Assembly (NCBI GenBank): GCA_004762155.1
Contig: SIHP01000004.1
Location: forward strand, 186,001 to 250,000
Length of the DNA: 64,000 nt
Direction of reading: 5' to 3'
From: Flavobacteriaceae bacterium
Lineage (GTDB): Bacteria; Bacteroidota; Bacteroidia; Flavobacteriales; Flavobacteriaceae
Positions 26,701 to 35,094 of the stretch are shown piece by piece (position 1 is the first letter of the stretch; every line of letters begins with the position of its first letter). Made by a program: the position numbers and the translations under genes. Under the pieces are notes generated by a model that saw nothing but the letters and a program-made list of their open reading frames with translations, was not told the DNA's origin and searched no databases.

Positions 26701-27413
26701 ATGTTGATGAAGTCAACATCTAATGTTTTATCTTTTTGATCTAATTCAGCCTTTTGCTCATCATTTAAAACATCATCGGCATTAATTTTGGCCTGAATTT
26801 CTTTTAATTTCTGCTCTTCTTTGGCTTTTCGCTCTAAAATACCTTGACCAATTTTTTTGTAAATCTGTTCACCAGTAATTTGTTCCAGTAATTTTCCTTT
26901 TTCTGGACCTTTTGCCGATAAAAATGCAGCAAATTCACCTTGTGCCAAAAGTACAGATCTTAAAAACTGATTGTAATCTAATTGTGTTACATGAGTAATT
27001 TTAGTTATTAAATCTCTTTTTTGAGTTGCCAGAATTTCCTTAGAAGTAAGGTTTTTTAAACTAACTTCTTCTTTAGGATTTTTGTAAGGTTTACCTGTTT
27101 TATCAGCAATTCTAATACTCCAAAAAGCTTCATAAATAGTATTGTCATTTTCAAAAGTTACACTACTAAAAGCTTCATATGCACTATGACTTACAACATT
27201 TATTAATGTTCCTTTTGTGCCGTTAAAACGCGGTACATTATGGTATAAAGCAATTGTTATAGCATCTAAAACGGTTGTTTTTCCTGCACCTGTAGCACCA
27301 GTTATTGCATACAAACCAACATCTTTAAAAGGTTCGCTTTTAAAATCGATAACAATTGGTGTATCTGATCTTAACGAATTTATGTTTTGTAATTCTATTT
27401 TTAAAATTTTCAT
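23760..27413 (-). CDS. sbcC: SbcC nuclease subunit (Rad50-like ATPase)
   Basis: A 1217-residue SMC-like ATPase, the partner of SbcD in the exonuclease that opens hairpins and processes double-strand ends. Walker A GATGAGKTT (39-47), long coiled coils, a zinc-hook CGLCGSEEHPF with Cys599 and Cys602, the ABC signature SSGGEKF and Walker B SLFIDEGFGTLD are all present. Length and motif order fit the family. It starts 13 bp after sbcD, so the two are translated from one message. The numerous antisense ORFs over the coiled-coil region are shadows. Confidence 0.97.
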   Translation of the reverse strand: MKILKIELQNINSLRSDTPIVIDFKSEPFKDVGLYAITGATGAGKTTVLDAITIALYHNVPRFNGTKGTLINVVSHSAYEAFSSVTFENDNTIYEAFWSIRIADKTGKPYKNPKEEVSLKNLTSKEILATQKRDLITKITHVTQLDYNQFLRSVLLAQGEFAAFLSAKGPEKGKLLEQITGEQIYKKIGQGILERKAKEEQKLKEIQAKINADDVLNDEQKAELDQKDKTLDVDFINIEKEIKTTERIVNWYTKSEALLKTAKTLEENAINIATYVEKHKTVIQLLGLHEKAAPFKELIQDFNRTEKEQLENSKDLKSLEEELKLLKPTIEGLEKQTKHETAQVALANKEFTAWLPKFDLITKLDSQLKNEEANQQKANKNLAELTKHIASLKKEEETTTKEVTETDAALKKVTTFLTEHQFLKEISQEVSNWTKELTTLKANKKSLQEDVEFINQKKVAVVKTTTLLKEDTEILNKKLNEIEKVEKEYITITEQLVKNNSKTIVAEKDKWTLIATNWKTFKGLSEQTLKVSKEQSTKSAQKKELLNDLKNLQKELETVKKQLEHQEKSVADAVKILDLEKSIAKYEDDRKNLVAGEPCGLCGSEEHPFAENAREIDVSKSELELNKRKAALKILEESKNEIEKKEVELNTAVSGLTIQINAINEELKTFATAAEKLNIACELTAVSEIDAQLKVATDQLNTLSNNLTDAQQLETRKNEVSESIKTQNEVVSRLKTTVATRNEQLKNNTTEIETRQKTSGKLTKICTDLENDLTLKLAKFKYTLPPIENTDVFIKNIENEIANYTKAEQKAASLKAKITVSNSSLINIKKQLETSDVSKKELLKAIQDRKIKTDALKAERVSILPMDTSVASKRTNLLAVTKQCTDTLELSEKELQKSLNIKTEKEALQLKTQKEEKEFVKVLSELKNNLEAQLKNSDFESKKAVESALLSQEHLLEYQRIAERIKENQLKLKTLKDENVKAIAALNTTKNFDITATASKVNLENLEKKRKEFATEKGKLLEAYRKDKEIRNRNKEIYKKIDAQEAVCGVWKELFKIIGNSKDAFNIYVQRLTLKQLLDLANVHLYKLNKRYSLKIEENYKPKEELNFNLIDHYQTDQIRLVDTSSGGEKFIISLALALGLSDLASKNVRIDSLFIDEGFGTLDKNTLETVISTLETLQSQGKTIGIISHVENLKERIATQIKITKKSNGVSTVAVL

Positions 27414-27426
27414 ACCTAAACAGCGC

Positions 27427-28629
27427 TTATTGTTTTTTTACAGCTTGTAAAACTTCATTAAAAGCATCCCAAATTTCGGGTCTTTGTTTTAAATCGAATC
27501 CCATTTCTTCACATTTTAACTGAAAAACTTCTGTTGGTACTAACTCTTTTATCGATTTTGTGTTTTCTAGCAATTCTTCAATTCCTTTGAGTTTTCGCTG
27601 TCTTTTTAAAGCAATTTTTAAGATTTCAAAAGGATATGTTGCTGCAGATTTTTTTAAATCATCTGTATTAATTGTGTTTTCTTCATCTAAAACAATTTCT
27701 ACCCAAGGTGTTAATTCGTAGGTGTTTGAAATACAATTCGGAAATTGAGCAATACATTCAGTAATTGTTCCTTTTAGTTTATAAAATTCTCTAAAATTAG
27801 GAATAATAGCGTCTTCAATAGTAGTAATTTTATTATTCTCAAGCGTTAAAACAATTACTTTTTTATCGTAATTTAATTCGCTAAAGCTTAAAATATTTGG
27901 AGAACCAGAATACCTTATTTTATCGTTTCCGCCAATAATTTGTGGTCTGTGTAAATGTCCTAAAGCAATATAATCAAACTCTTTAGGAAAATCTTCTGCA
28001 CCAATATGGCCTAAAGTTCCTACATAAATATTTTGCTCACTATCGGAAACTGAACCACCAGTTGCAAATAAATGTCCCATAGCAATTACAGGAGCTTGTG
28101 TTGTGTTTATGCTTTTTGAATGTGCTGCAATAGCTTGATAATGATTGATTAACGCTGTTTTGTATTTGTCGGTTAATTCGTCAAAAGTTTCTCCAGCAAC
28201 AGCGCGTCTAATATCTCCATCACGCAAATACGGAACAGCTCCAACGATTACTTTTTCGTTATTAATAGTTATTTCAAAAACTTCATCTTCAATATTTTCT
28301 GTTGCTTTTCCAACGACTTTTATTGCCAAAGCATCTAATAAATGTTTTGGTGCATTTAAGGTTCCTGGAGAATCGTGATTTCCGCCTGTAATAACGATAT
28401 AATTGCAAGTAGTAGTTTTTAATTGTACTAAAAAATTATAATACATTTCTAAACTTTGATTGGATGGAGATCCGGTATCAAAAACATCGCCTGAAATTAA
28501 TAAAACATCTATTTTTTGATCAATAATATAGTTTTCAATCCAATTTAAAAACAAGGTTTGTTCTTCAAATTGCGATTGTTCATGTAATCGATGTCCTAAA
28601 TGCCAATCGGCTGTGTGCAATATTTTCAT
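27427..28629 (-). CDS. sbcD: SbcD nuclease subunit (Mre11-like)
   Basis: A 400-residue metallophosphoesterase. The catalytic motifs are in order: TADWHLGH, SGDVFDTGSPS, TGGNHDSPG, AMGHLFATG and ALGHLHRPQ. These coordinate two metal ions in the SbcD/Mre11 nuclease. Together with SbcC it cleaves DNA hairpins and protein-blocked ends, which limits palindromic DNA; that may matter in a region with several inverted repeats. It is the first gene of a two-gene operon with a TAnnTTTG box 78-85 bp upstream. Confidence 0.97.
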   Translation of the reverse strand: MKILHTADWHLGHRLHEQSQFEEQTLFLNWIENYIIDQKIDVLLISGDVFDTGSPSNQSLEMYYNFLVQLKTTTCNYIVITGGNHDSPGTLNAPKHLLDALAIKVVGKATENIEDEVFEITINNEKVIVGAVPYLRDGDIRRAVAGETFDELTDKYKTALINHYQAIAAHSKSINTTQAPVIAMGHLFATGGSVSDSEQNIYVGTLGHIGAEDFPKEFDYIALGHLHRPQIIGGNDKIRYSGSPNILSFSELNYDKKVIVLTLENNKITTIEDAIIPNFREFYKLKGTITECIAQFPNCISNTYELTPWVEIVLDEENTINTDDLKKSAATYPFEILKIALKRQRKLKGIEELLENTKSIKELVPTEVFQLKCEEMGFDLKQRPEIWDAFNEVLQAVKKQ

Positions 28630-28706
28630 TTGGTATAGTTCAGTAATCTATTTTTTATAAGCAATATAGAGCAGGAGCGAAGTACTGCATTCAAGTATTA
28701 TAAATT

Positions 28707-28714
28707 CAAATTTA
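28707..28714 (-). promoter_or_regulatory. Candidate sbcDC promoter -7 box
   Basis: TAAATTTG on the minus strand matches TAnnTTTG. The implied leader is about 70 nt. The other parts of the gap 28630-29060, between divergent genes, show no gene or repeat I can support. Confidence 0.4.
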
Positions 28715-29060
28715 CATATTTTGACTTTATTTTTTTAGTATTTAAATTGAAAAATTAGCGGGTGTATTAACTAAGCAATCAATTTTAAAATAGAAAGTTT
28801 AAGTACAGAATTTTTACTAAATAAAAAAGTGTAATTTTATACATCTTTAGTATGTTTATATAACGATTTGTTTGGTGTGTGTAATAAAGATTATTGAAGA
28901 GTTGTAAGAAAAGTAGTTTAATCTTTTAAAAATAATAAACTAACTATTATTTTATGGTTAGTTTATTACTAGTTTTTATACTACTTCCATAAACTATAAT
29001 AGACTTTTTATTCTGTTTTTATTTATTAAATTAGATGACTAAATAAACATATTATAACGA

Positions 29061-29576
29061 ATGAACTATAAATCTTTTGAAACAGAGAGACTACTTATAA
29101 AACCAACATCTGAAAGTGATGCTGATTTCATTTTTAAGTTATTAAATACACCAAAATGGCTTAAATATATTGGCGATAGAAACATAAAAACTGTTGAAAA
29201 TGCAAAAGAATATATAAAAGAAAAAATGATTCCTCAACTAGAAAGACTTGGTTACGCAAATTATACTTTAATTACAAAACAAGACAATCAAAAAATAGGA
29301 ACTTGTGGTTTATATGATAGAGAAGGTTTAGAAGGAATTGATATTGGATTTGCATTTCTTCCCGAATATGAGAAAATGGGATTTGCTTTTGAATCATCTA
29401 ATAAATTAAAGGAAGTTGCTTTTAGTGAATTTGGCATTAAAACAATTAGTGCTATTACAACAAAAGATAATATTTCTTCTCAAAAACTTTTAGAGAAATT
29501 GGGGCTGAAATTTATAGGAACAACCCAAATACCAAATGATGATGAGGAATTATTACTATACAAAATTGAAAAATAA
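29061..29576 (+). CDS. GNAT-family N-acetyltransferase (RimJ/RimL-like)
   Basis: A 171-residue GNAT protein of the RimJ/RimL type (Acetyltransf_3). It starts with ETERLLIKPTSESDADFIF, carries YTLITKQDNQKIGTCGLYDR and DIGFAFLPEYEKMGFAFESS with the acetyl-CoA binding loop, and ends with TTKDNISSQKLLEKLGLKF. It should transfer an acetyl group from acetyl-CoA to an amine; the substrate could be a protein N-terminus or a small molecule. It is followed after 24 bp by a small membrane-anchored protein gene on the same strand. Confidence 0.92.
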   Translation: MNYKSFETERLLIKPTSESDADFIFKLLNTPKWLKYIGDRNIKTVENAKEYIKEKMIPQLERLGYANYTLITKQDNQKIGTCGLYDREGLEGIDIGFAFLPEYEKMGFAFESSNKLKEVAFSEFGIKTISAITTKDNISSQKLLEKLGLKFIGTTQIPNDDEELLLYKIEK

Positions 29577-29600
29577 AAACGTATAATTTAAAGCATACTA

Positions 29601-30083
29601 ATGAGCATTTTTTTAATTATTATAGGAATATTAATTCTTTTCTACATTTTCCATAGAATACTAATGAATTGGGAAATAAATAGATCAATTAGTCATTTTA
29701 TAGATAATGCTGAAACCATAACAAAAACACCTGAAATTATAGAAAAAGAGGAAAGGTTAAAAAAACGTATAGAAGTTTTAAAAAAGAAAGAGTATCAAAA
29801 TGAATCAGATTTACTTTATGATCTTTCTTCTCTATATATTTTAGATATGCTTAAAGATGAATCTGGATGGTCTTTTAATAAAAATGATTTTAGACTTAAA
29901 AAAGTAAATAAAGTAGAGTTAAAAACAAGATTAAAAATAACACATTTTTCAGGTAATGAAAGAGTTTATCAAGTTAATTATACTCAAGAAATACAAAATT
30001 GCATAGCTATTGATAATTATAAAGATGGCATGAAAATGTTGGACATTTTCAGTCAAGAATTAGATACATTTTATCTAAAATAA
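29601..30083 (+). CDS. Small membrane-anchored protein, unknown
   Basis: A 160-residue protein with one N-terminal membrane helix (SIFLIIIGILILFYIFHRIL) and a charged soluble part with a likely coiled coil (IIEKEERLKKRIEVLKKKEY). I do not recognise the family. It lies 24 bp after the acetyltransferase gene and ends at a strong hairpin shared with the convergent amylase gene. Confidence 0.7.
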   Translation: MSIFLIIIGILILFYIFHRILMNWEINRSISHFIDNAETITKTPEIIEKEERLKKRIEVLKKKEYQNESDLLYDLSSLYILDMLKDESGWSFNKNDFRLKKVNKVELKTRLKITHFSGNERVYQVNYTQEIQNCIAIDNYKDGMKMLDIFSQELDTFYLK

Positions 30084-30105
30084 AATGATAATCGTTATTA
30101 ATAAT

Positions 30106-30133
30106 AAACCCTGCTTAACAAAAAGCAGGGTTT
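30106..30133. terminator. Bidirectional terminator between convergent genes
   Basis: An 11-bp perfect stem, AAACCCTGCTT / AAGCAGGGTTT, with a 6-nt loop and T/A runs on both sides. It sits between the stop at 30083 and the amylase stop at 30157, so it probably serves both genes. Confidence 0.9.
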
Positions 30134-30156
30134 TATTTAAAGAATATTTACGGGTT

Positions 30157-31533
30157 CTATTCAACAGACCATACAGAATAACTATTTGGTGGAGATTGTA
30201 TTTCTACCCAATTACCGTTTTGTGTAAGAGGTTTCCAATTAGAATTTCCTGTATAATCTTTAATTGTTGTGTTAGACCAATTTGTTTCTACCCAACGTGT
30301 TTTCCATACATCAGAATTGTTTAAATACACAATTAACCCCGCACTATTATCTCCATTTCTTTTTGCTACATACTCGTCATTATCTGTATATAATATGTTG
30401 GTATTTCCTTTTGCTAAATTATTATGTATCCATATTAAATTATTAAGCTTGTTTTTATCTAACCATTCTTCATAATCTTTGTAAAATATAGCAGGATAAC
30501 CTTCATGAGTTAATATATAGGCATATGCTAATAATTTGCCATTATAAATTTCATCGGTATCATGATTTGTAACAAATGTAACTGCTTTAGTAGGGTTCAT
30601 TTTCCATAACATATTATCGTTTAATTTTGTTAAGTCATTTCCTCCAAAAGCATCTCTCATTCTGTAATAACAAGCAAAATCAAAAGCACTTACTTGCGCT
30701 TCATTTACCCACCAGTTTAATGTATTTGCATTGCCATCCCAATATTCACCAACAGAAAAACCGCCTACAGCATTTTTCCAATCTTTTACAACCCAAGGCT
30801 CAAAACCTTTTACATAATCAAATCTCCAACCATCAAAACCAATAACATCTCTATAATATTTCCCCACACTATTTGATTTATTCCATAACCAATCTTGTAC
30901 ATAAGTTTGATGATGACTTAAATCGGGAAAACCTCCAAAAATTCCAGAATCATTTGTTCTAATATCATTAGGATGAAAATCTCTACTGGATCTAAAAAAC
31001 ATCCCAGATTTTGGATTAAAATCTGTATATGTGCTTCCGTTCGTATACGGATTACTTTCAGAATCACCTCCACTGTTATGATTAATTACAATATCTGCAA
31101 TAACATTCAATTGATTTGCATGTGCATTATCTATTAAGTTTGTTAATTCTGTTCTAGAGCCAAAACGAGTTTCTACACTTCCCATTTGATCGTATTCACC
31201 AAAATCAAAGTAATCAAAAGGATCATATCCCATAGAAAAGGATCCATTTTGCGCTTTTGATACAGGTGGTAACCAAATAGCATCTATTCCTGCATTATTC
31301 CAATCTTCAACTTTAGTATCTATAACATCCCACCAAGTTCCACCTGCTGGTACATCCCAATAAAACGCTTGCATCATCACTCCTGATCCTATTGATTTTA
31401 AGCCTGCCCTTTGGTTTAAGACTGTTGCGTCTATTTTTTCGGTTACTTCTACATTTAAATTTTTATCTTCTTCACTACAACTAAATAGTATAAGAATAAA
31501 TAATGACAAACTTGTTTTTATTAGTGTTTTCAT
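30157..31533 (-). CDS. GH13 alpha-amylase lipoprotein
   Basis: A 458-residue lipoprotein (Cys19, LFSCSEED). The GH13 catalytic barrel is clear: GVMMQAFYWD near the N-terminus, DIVINHNSGG (region I), GFDGWRFDYVKGF with nucleophile Asp239, SVGEYWDGN with acid/base Glu263 and FVTNHDTDE with Asp325. The QAFYWD start and domain layout fit the calcium-dependent maltotetraose-forming or liquefying alpha-amylases. It probably cleaves internal alpha-1,4 links of starch or glycogen at the cell surface. It stands alone here, without SusC/SusD genes. A LacI-type palindrome lies 78 bp upstream of the ATG. Confidence 0.94.
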   Translation of the reverse strand: MKTLIKTSLSLFILILFSCSEEDKNLNVEVTEKIDATVLNQRAGLKSIGSGVMMQAFYWDVPAGGTWWDVIDTKVEDWNNAGIDAIWLPPVSKAQNGSFSMGYDPFDYFDFGEYDQMGSVETRFGSRTELTNLIDNAHANQLNVIADIVINHNSGGDSESNPYTNGSTYTDFNPKSGMFFRSSRDFHPNDIRTNDSGIFGGFPDLSHHQTYVQDWLWNKSNSVGKYYRDVIGFDGWRFDYVKGFEPWVVKDWKNAVGGFSVGEYWDGNANTLNWWVNEAQVSAFDFACYYRMRDAFGGNDLTKLNDNMLWKMNPTKAVTFVTNHDTDEIYNGKLLAYAYILTHEGYPAIFYKDYEEWLDKNKLNNLIWIHNNLAKGNTNILYTDNDEYVAKRNGDNSAGLIVYLNNSDVWKTRWVETNWSNTTIKDYTGNSNWKPLTQNGNWVEIQSPPNSYSVWSVE

Positions 31534-31610
31534 ATTTTATAAGTGTTTTTATTTTGTATTTAAAAAATAAAACTACATTATTTTATGAATAATTAAAAAC
31601 AGTATTAGAA

Positions 31611-31624
31611 GCGAAAACGGTTTC
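31611..31624. promoter_or_regulatory. LacI-type operator upstream of the amylase gene
   Basis: CGAAAACGGTTTCG is a near-perfect palindrome centred on CG, the form of LacI/GalR-family operators. Flavobacterial maltodextrin genes are often controlled by LacI-type regulators, but no such regulator is in this window. Confidence 0.5.
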
Positions 31625-31922
31625 GTGTTGATAAGTTTTTTATATGACCAAACTCAAATAATGAGTATTCTAATGTTTTAATTGAAAGATATTTTGCGAA
31701 AAAAAATAAAATACTAGATTATTATATAATCTGTTATGTAGTCTATTCAAACTAGTATTCGTAATAAAGATTACATTTGACAGTAAACATCCTAACTGTT
31801 TTAAAAATAGTTAGTTAAAAAGGGAATATTAATTTCATTTTTTATTTCTTAATTAATTGTTAAGCTTGTTAAATAAATGTAAAACATGCTTTTATAACAT
31901 GTTTTAATTTGATAAATATGTT

Positions 31923-31930
31923 TATTTTTG
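31923..31930 (+). promoter_or_regulatory. Promoter -7 box of the 54-aa gene
   Basis: TATTTTTG matches TAnnTTTG, 28 bp upstream of the ATG at 31959. A -33 TTG is not obvious. Confidence 0.5.
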
Positions 31931-31958
31931 TACCATAAATTATATAAATAATATTCCC

Positions 31959-32123
31959 ATGAACTATTTAAGTCCAGAAATTGCGAGACATGCAAAATAC
32001 GCTTCAAAAAAATCATTAGCCAAACCAGGTGTTTCTTGTGGTATATTTCAAGATTGTTTTGATACAGATTTGAAATATTCTGAGAAATTATTACAATACA
32101 ATAGAAAGAAAAGTTTACAATAA
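31959..32123 (+). CDS. 54-residue small protein, unknown
   Basis: A short ORF beginning MNYLSPEIARHAKYASKKSL with a TAnnTTTG box upstream and a U-rich hairpin 19 bp after its TAA. It encodes 54 residues: a polar, Lys-rich sequence with two cysteines (Cys27 and Cys33, in VSCGIFQDCFD) and no signal peptide or membrane helix. The combination of promoter, ordinary start and dedicated terminator suggests a genuine small gene. I do not recognise a family. Function is unknown; two close cysteines could bind a metal or form a disulfide. Confidence 0.6.
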   Translation: MNYLSPEIARHAKYASKKSLAKPGVSCGIFQDCFDTDLKYSEKLLQYNRKKSLQ

Positions 32124-32142
32124 AAGGAACGTTTTAAGAAAT

Positions 32143-32171
32143 AAACACAATTTTTTTATTGTGTTTTTCTT
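32143..32171 (+). terminator. Terminator of the 54-aa gene
   Basis: The arms AAACACAAT / ATTGTGTTT enclose a T-rich loop and are followed by more T. It lies 19 bp after the stop codon. Confidence 0.75.
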
Positions 32172-32223
32172 GATGCTAAAATATTAACTAGCGTAGGAGG
32201 TAAGTCCTACACTGAAACCTATA

Positions 32224-32258
32224 AGAAATCAAAATTTTATATTTTGATTTCTTTTTTT
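32224..32258. terminator. Second terminator-like hairpin
   Basis: A perfect 12-bp stem, AGAAATCAAAAT / ATTTTGATTTCT, with a 5-nt loop and a seven-T tail on the plus strand. A further hairpin with AAACCTTCA arms lies at 32271-32302 near the end of the beta-helix gene. Three hairpins in 160 bp are unusual, and the 32172-32258 stretch could be a small RNA, though I cannot show that. Confidence 0.6.
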
Positions 32259-32336
32259 ATGAGAAAAAGTAAACCTTCAAAAAATATTTTTTTGAAGGTT
32301 TATAGATTTAGAATAGTATTTTTTAGTTCTATAACA

Positions 32337-34970
32337 CTAGTTTAGTGTTATTTTTTTAGTGATTTCATTGTTGCCTGAACTTAACTTCACAACATATATG
32401 CCACTACTTAAACTAGGTAAATTAATTTTATGAATTTCGTTTGCAACTATTTTAGATGCAGCTAACTTTTTACCCAATAGTGAATATACGTCAACGTTTG
32501 CATTAACTTTTAAGCCACTAATGGTAATTTCATTGTTTGAAGATCTATAAATACTAATGCTTTCAGAATTTATTTCGTCTGTAGTTAATCTTTTAGCAGA
32601 TGTATGTATATAAAACTGACCAACACTATTTGCTTTTTCACTTAAGCTAGTTTTGTAACTATTTTCGGTTAAGTTTGTTAAAATGTTGTTCTTTCTATCT
32701 TCTAAATATATTGTTACTTCTTCAGGTAAGTTAAGAGTTTTTGTAGAAAACGTAATTTCTTTACCAGCATCTGCAATTAAACCTACAGGAATTACAGTAG
32801 CATAGTCTAAAGGTAATGTTTGTATCGCTAATTTTTTCCCTTTATTATCACTAACTAGCTCTGTAAAAACAGCAAATTCATAGTCTTTACCTCCATATAT
32901 TTTAGAATCATAGCCGTTGTCAAAACCAGTTGTTTTTTCGTCAACAAAAAATATTTTGGTGTTTTTTTTGTTAGTTTCATCTTCTATAAACAACTCAATA
33001 GAAGGTATTGGTTCTTGTTTGGTACTATTAGAGTTTTGATGACTTCTATTGGTATTAGAAAATGAGATATTATTAGTAGCATTAGCTTCTATAAAAAAAC
33101 CTTCCGCTGGTTCAATTTGAATTGAATTTACAAGATTGTAAGTTATGTATTCAGAACCATTCCAAAGCCAAATTGAATTTTCTGCTAAAGCAGCAGTATT
33201 ATTATTTAAAAATACACTCGCATCAATATATGCTGTATGAGGATTTCCTGTTAAAATGAAACCATTTCTAGATCCCGCATTAGCGCTTCTATTAGGAACT
33301 CCTGAAATTGTTCCGGTAAATGAAATGTTTTCAGTGGCATTTAATTTTATTGCATACCCGTGTGATCTATATACTGTTCCAGTAGTTGTATTTGAAAAAT
33401 AAATCCAAGGAGTTGAACCAGAATTAAGATAGGTACTTAATCCGATATTATTACCTGTACCAGTAGCAAATGAATGATTTTGGATAATGTTTTCATACGT
33501 TTCACCTATAACTGTTGGTGTTATAAAATGCCAATTTGTATCAGGAATATTTTTTTTATGTGTAATTGTACCATTTACAGTAGATTCTGGTATAAAAGTA
33601 GCTCCAGACTCAATAGTAAGTGTATTAAAATTTATGGTAGTGTTAGCTGTAGGATAATTTGTTAGGTTAGACGGAATAATAACATCCGATGTACTAGATG
33701 GTAAAACATTGGTATCCCAATTAGATGTTGTAAACCAATCGTTATCCGTATTTCCTGTCCAAATAATATACTCATTACTATATTCATAAGGACCAATATC
33801 TATAATAGTAGTAATACGAGAATTACCAATAATGTCTAAACTCTCAGTATTAAAACTATTTAAACCAGTATCAATAAGCGGACTTCCATATTGTAAATTA
33901 TAATTATTATTGTTAAAATCAATAAACATAGGATTAAAATTAACAGCAGTAGCATTTATATTTCCAGTTCCTGTTGGATGTTCTCCTTTAACCAAACTGT
34001 ATTCGAAAGTTAGATCTTCAGTGTCATTTATATTAAGATATTCATTATTAGAGTTCTCATAAATAATACTGTTTTGAATATTTATTGTACCATGAATATC
34101 AATAAAAAAACCATCTCCAGATATAGCTGTATTTTTAGTAATGATAGAATTTGTTATGGTAGCTGTACCTAAAGGATTATAAATACCTCCACCATTACTA
34201 GAACATGTGTTAGTACTAATAACAGAATTTATTAAATAAAATGTACCCCAATTATAAATTCCACCTCCAGAATTTACAGCACTATTATTAGTAATTATTG
34301 AATTTTTAATTGTTAATGTTCCATCTCCATTACTAAGGATTCCACCTCCTGTCCAAGTACTAGTATTATTTTTTATTGAAGAATTTGTAATGTTTAATAT
34401 TCCTTGAGAACTAAGGATTCCACCTCCACCTGAGGAAGTATTATTATTTACAATTGAATTTATTATAGTTACTGTTCCGTTTAGGTTATAAATACCACCT
34501 CCATATTTGGCTTCGTTGTTACTTATTTTAGAATCTATTATTGTTATTGTGCTATTATTATAGATTCCAGCACCACTTCCATCAATATTATATCCATTTT
34601 GTAAAATTATTCCGTTTAGAATTGTTTCAGCAGAATTGTTGATTAATAGATAACTATTTTCTCCATCTAAAATGGTTTCATTAGCAGCTATATCTTGAAT
34701 TCCACCACCAACAGGATAACCACCCAAAAGTGATATGTTTTTATTAATTATTATAGTTGCACCTTCTTTATAAGTTCCTGTAGCTATATGAATTTCATCA
34801 TTTGCAATAGCATTATTAATAGCAGTTGTAACATCAGTATAAGCGTTACCCCAACTTTCTCCAGTAGCAGATCCAGTAGCAGTTGAGTCTACATATATAA
34901 TGTTGGAGAATAAATTGGTATTAATTAATAAAGTAAAAATTATACAATACCATTGTAATGTTTGTTTCAT
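32337..34970 (-). CDS. Secreted right-handed beta-helix protein with T9SS sorting domain
   Basis: An 877-residue protein with a signal peptide (about 1-22), then a DUF1565-like start (VDSTATGSATGESWGNAYTD, EIHIATGTYKEG) and about seven Pmp-like beta-helix coils of the GGGIYNxxGTxTIxNSxIxxN type (residues 120-310). A beta-rich region follows (about 400-790). The protein ends with a T9SS sorting domain (IYRSSNNEITISGLK ... LSSGIYVVKLSSGNNEITKK). It should be displayed on or released from the cell surface. Beta-helix proteins of this kind act as adhesins or polysaccharide-binding proteins; no catalytic site is visible. Confidence 0.9.
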   Translation of the reverse strand: MKQTLQWYCIIFTLLINTNLFSNIIYVDSTATGSATGESWGNAYTDVTTAINNAIANDEIHIATGTYKEGATIIINKNISLLGGYPVGGGIQDIAANETILDGENSYLLINNSAETILNGIILQNGYNIDGSGAGIYNNSTITIIDSKISNNEAKYGGGIYNLNGTVTIINSIVNNNTSSGGGGILSSQGILNITNSSIKNNTSTWTGGGILSNGDGTLTIKNSIITNNSAVNSGGGIYNWGTFYLINSVISTNTCSSNGGGIYNPLGTATITNSIITKNTAISGDGFFIDIHGTINIQNSIIYENSNNEYLNINDTEDLTFEYSLVKGEHPTGTGNINATAVNFNPMFIDFNNNNYNLQYGSPLIDTGLNSFNTESLDIIGNSRITTIIDIGPYEYSNEYIIWTGNTDNDWFTTSNWDTNVLPSSTSDVIIPSNLTNYPTANTTINFNTLTIESGATFIPESTVNGTITHKKNIPDTNWHFITPTVIGETYENIIQNHSFATGTGNNIGLSTYLNSGSTPWIYFSNTTTGTVYRSHGYAIKLNATENISFTGTISGVPNRSANAGSRNGFILTGNPHTAYIDASVFLNNNTAALAENSIWLWNGSEYITYNLVNSIQIEPAEGFFIEANATNNISFSNTNRSHQNSNSTKQEPIPSIELFIEDETNKKNTKIFFVDEKTTGFDNGYDSKIYGGKDYEFAVFTELVSDNKGKKLAIQTLPLDYATVIPVGLIADAGKEITFSTKTLNLPEEVTIYLEDRKNNILTNLTENSYKTSLSEKANSVGQFYIHTSAKRLTTDEINSESISIYRSSNNEITISGLKVNANVDVYSLLGKKLAASKIVANEIHKINLPSLSSGIYVVKLSSGNNEITKKITLN

Positions 34971-35094
34971 CTTTTAGTGCTTTAAAATAACCAGCAAACT
35001 TAAACTTATTTCTTGTCAATATTTGGTCAAATTATATCACAAATCGTTCAAATTAAATAATTATTAAGCACTGAATTATAGAATGCGCTAAATT

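Larger units (their letters stand above)
31534..31958. other. Intergenic region upstream of the amylase and small ORF
   Basis: A divergent AT-rich stretch. Apart from the LacI-type palindrome and the promoter box of the 54-aa gene, no gene, repeat or RNA was recognised. Confidence 0.6.

Noticed and set aside
30085..30845. Plus-strand ORFs over the amylase gene and its terminator
   Set aside because: They overlap a well-supported GH13 gene and a terminator hairpin, with Cys/His-rich shadow translations.
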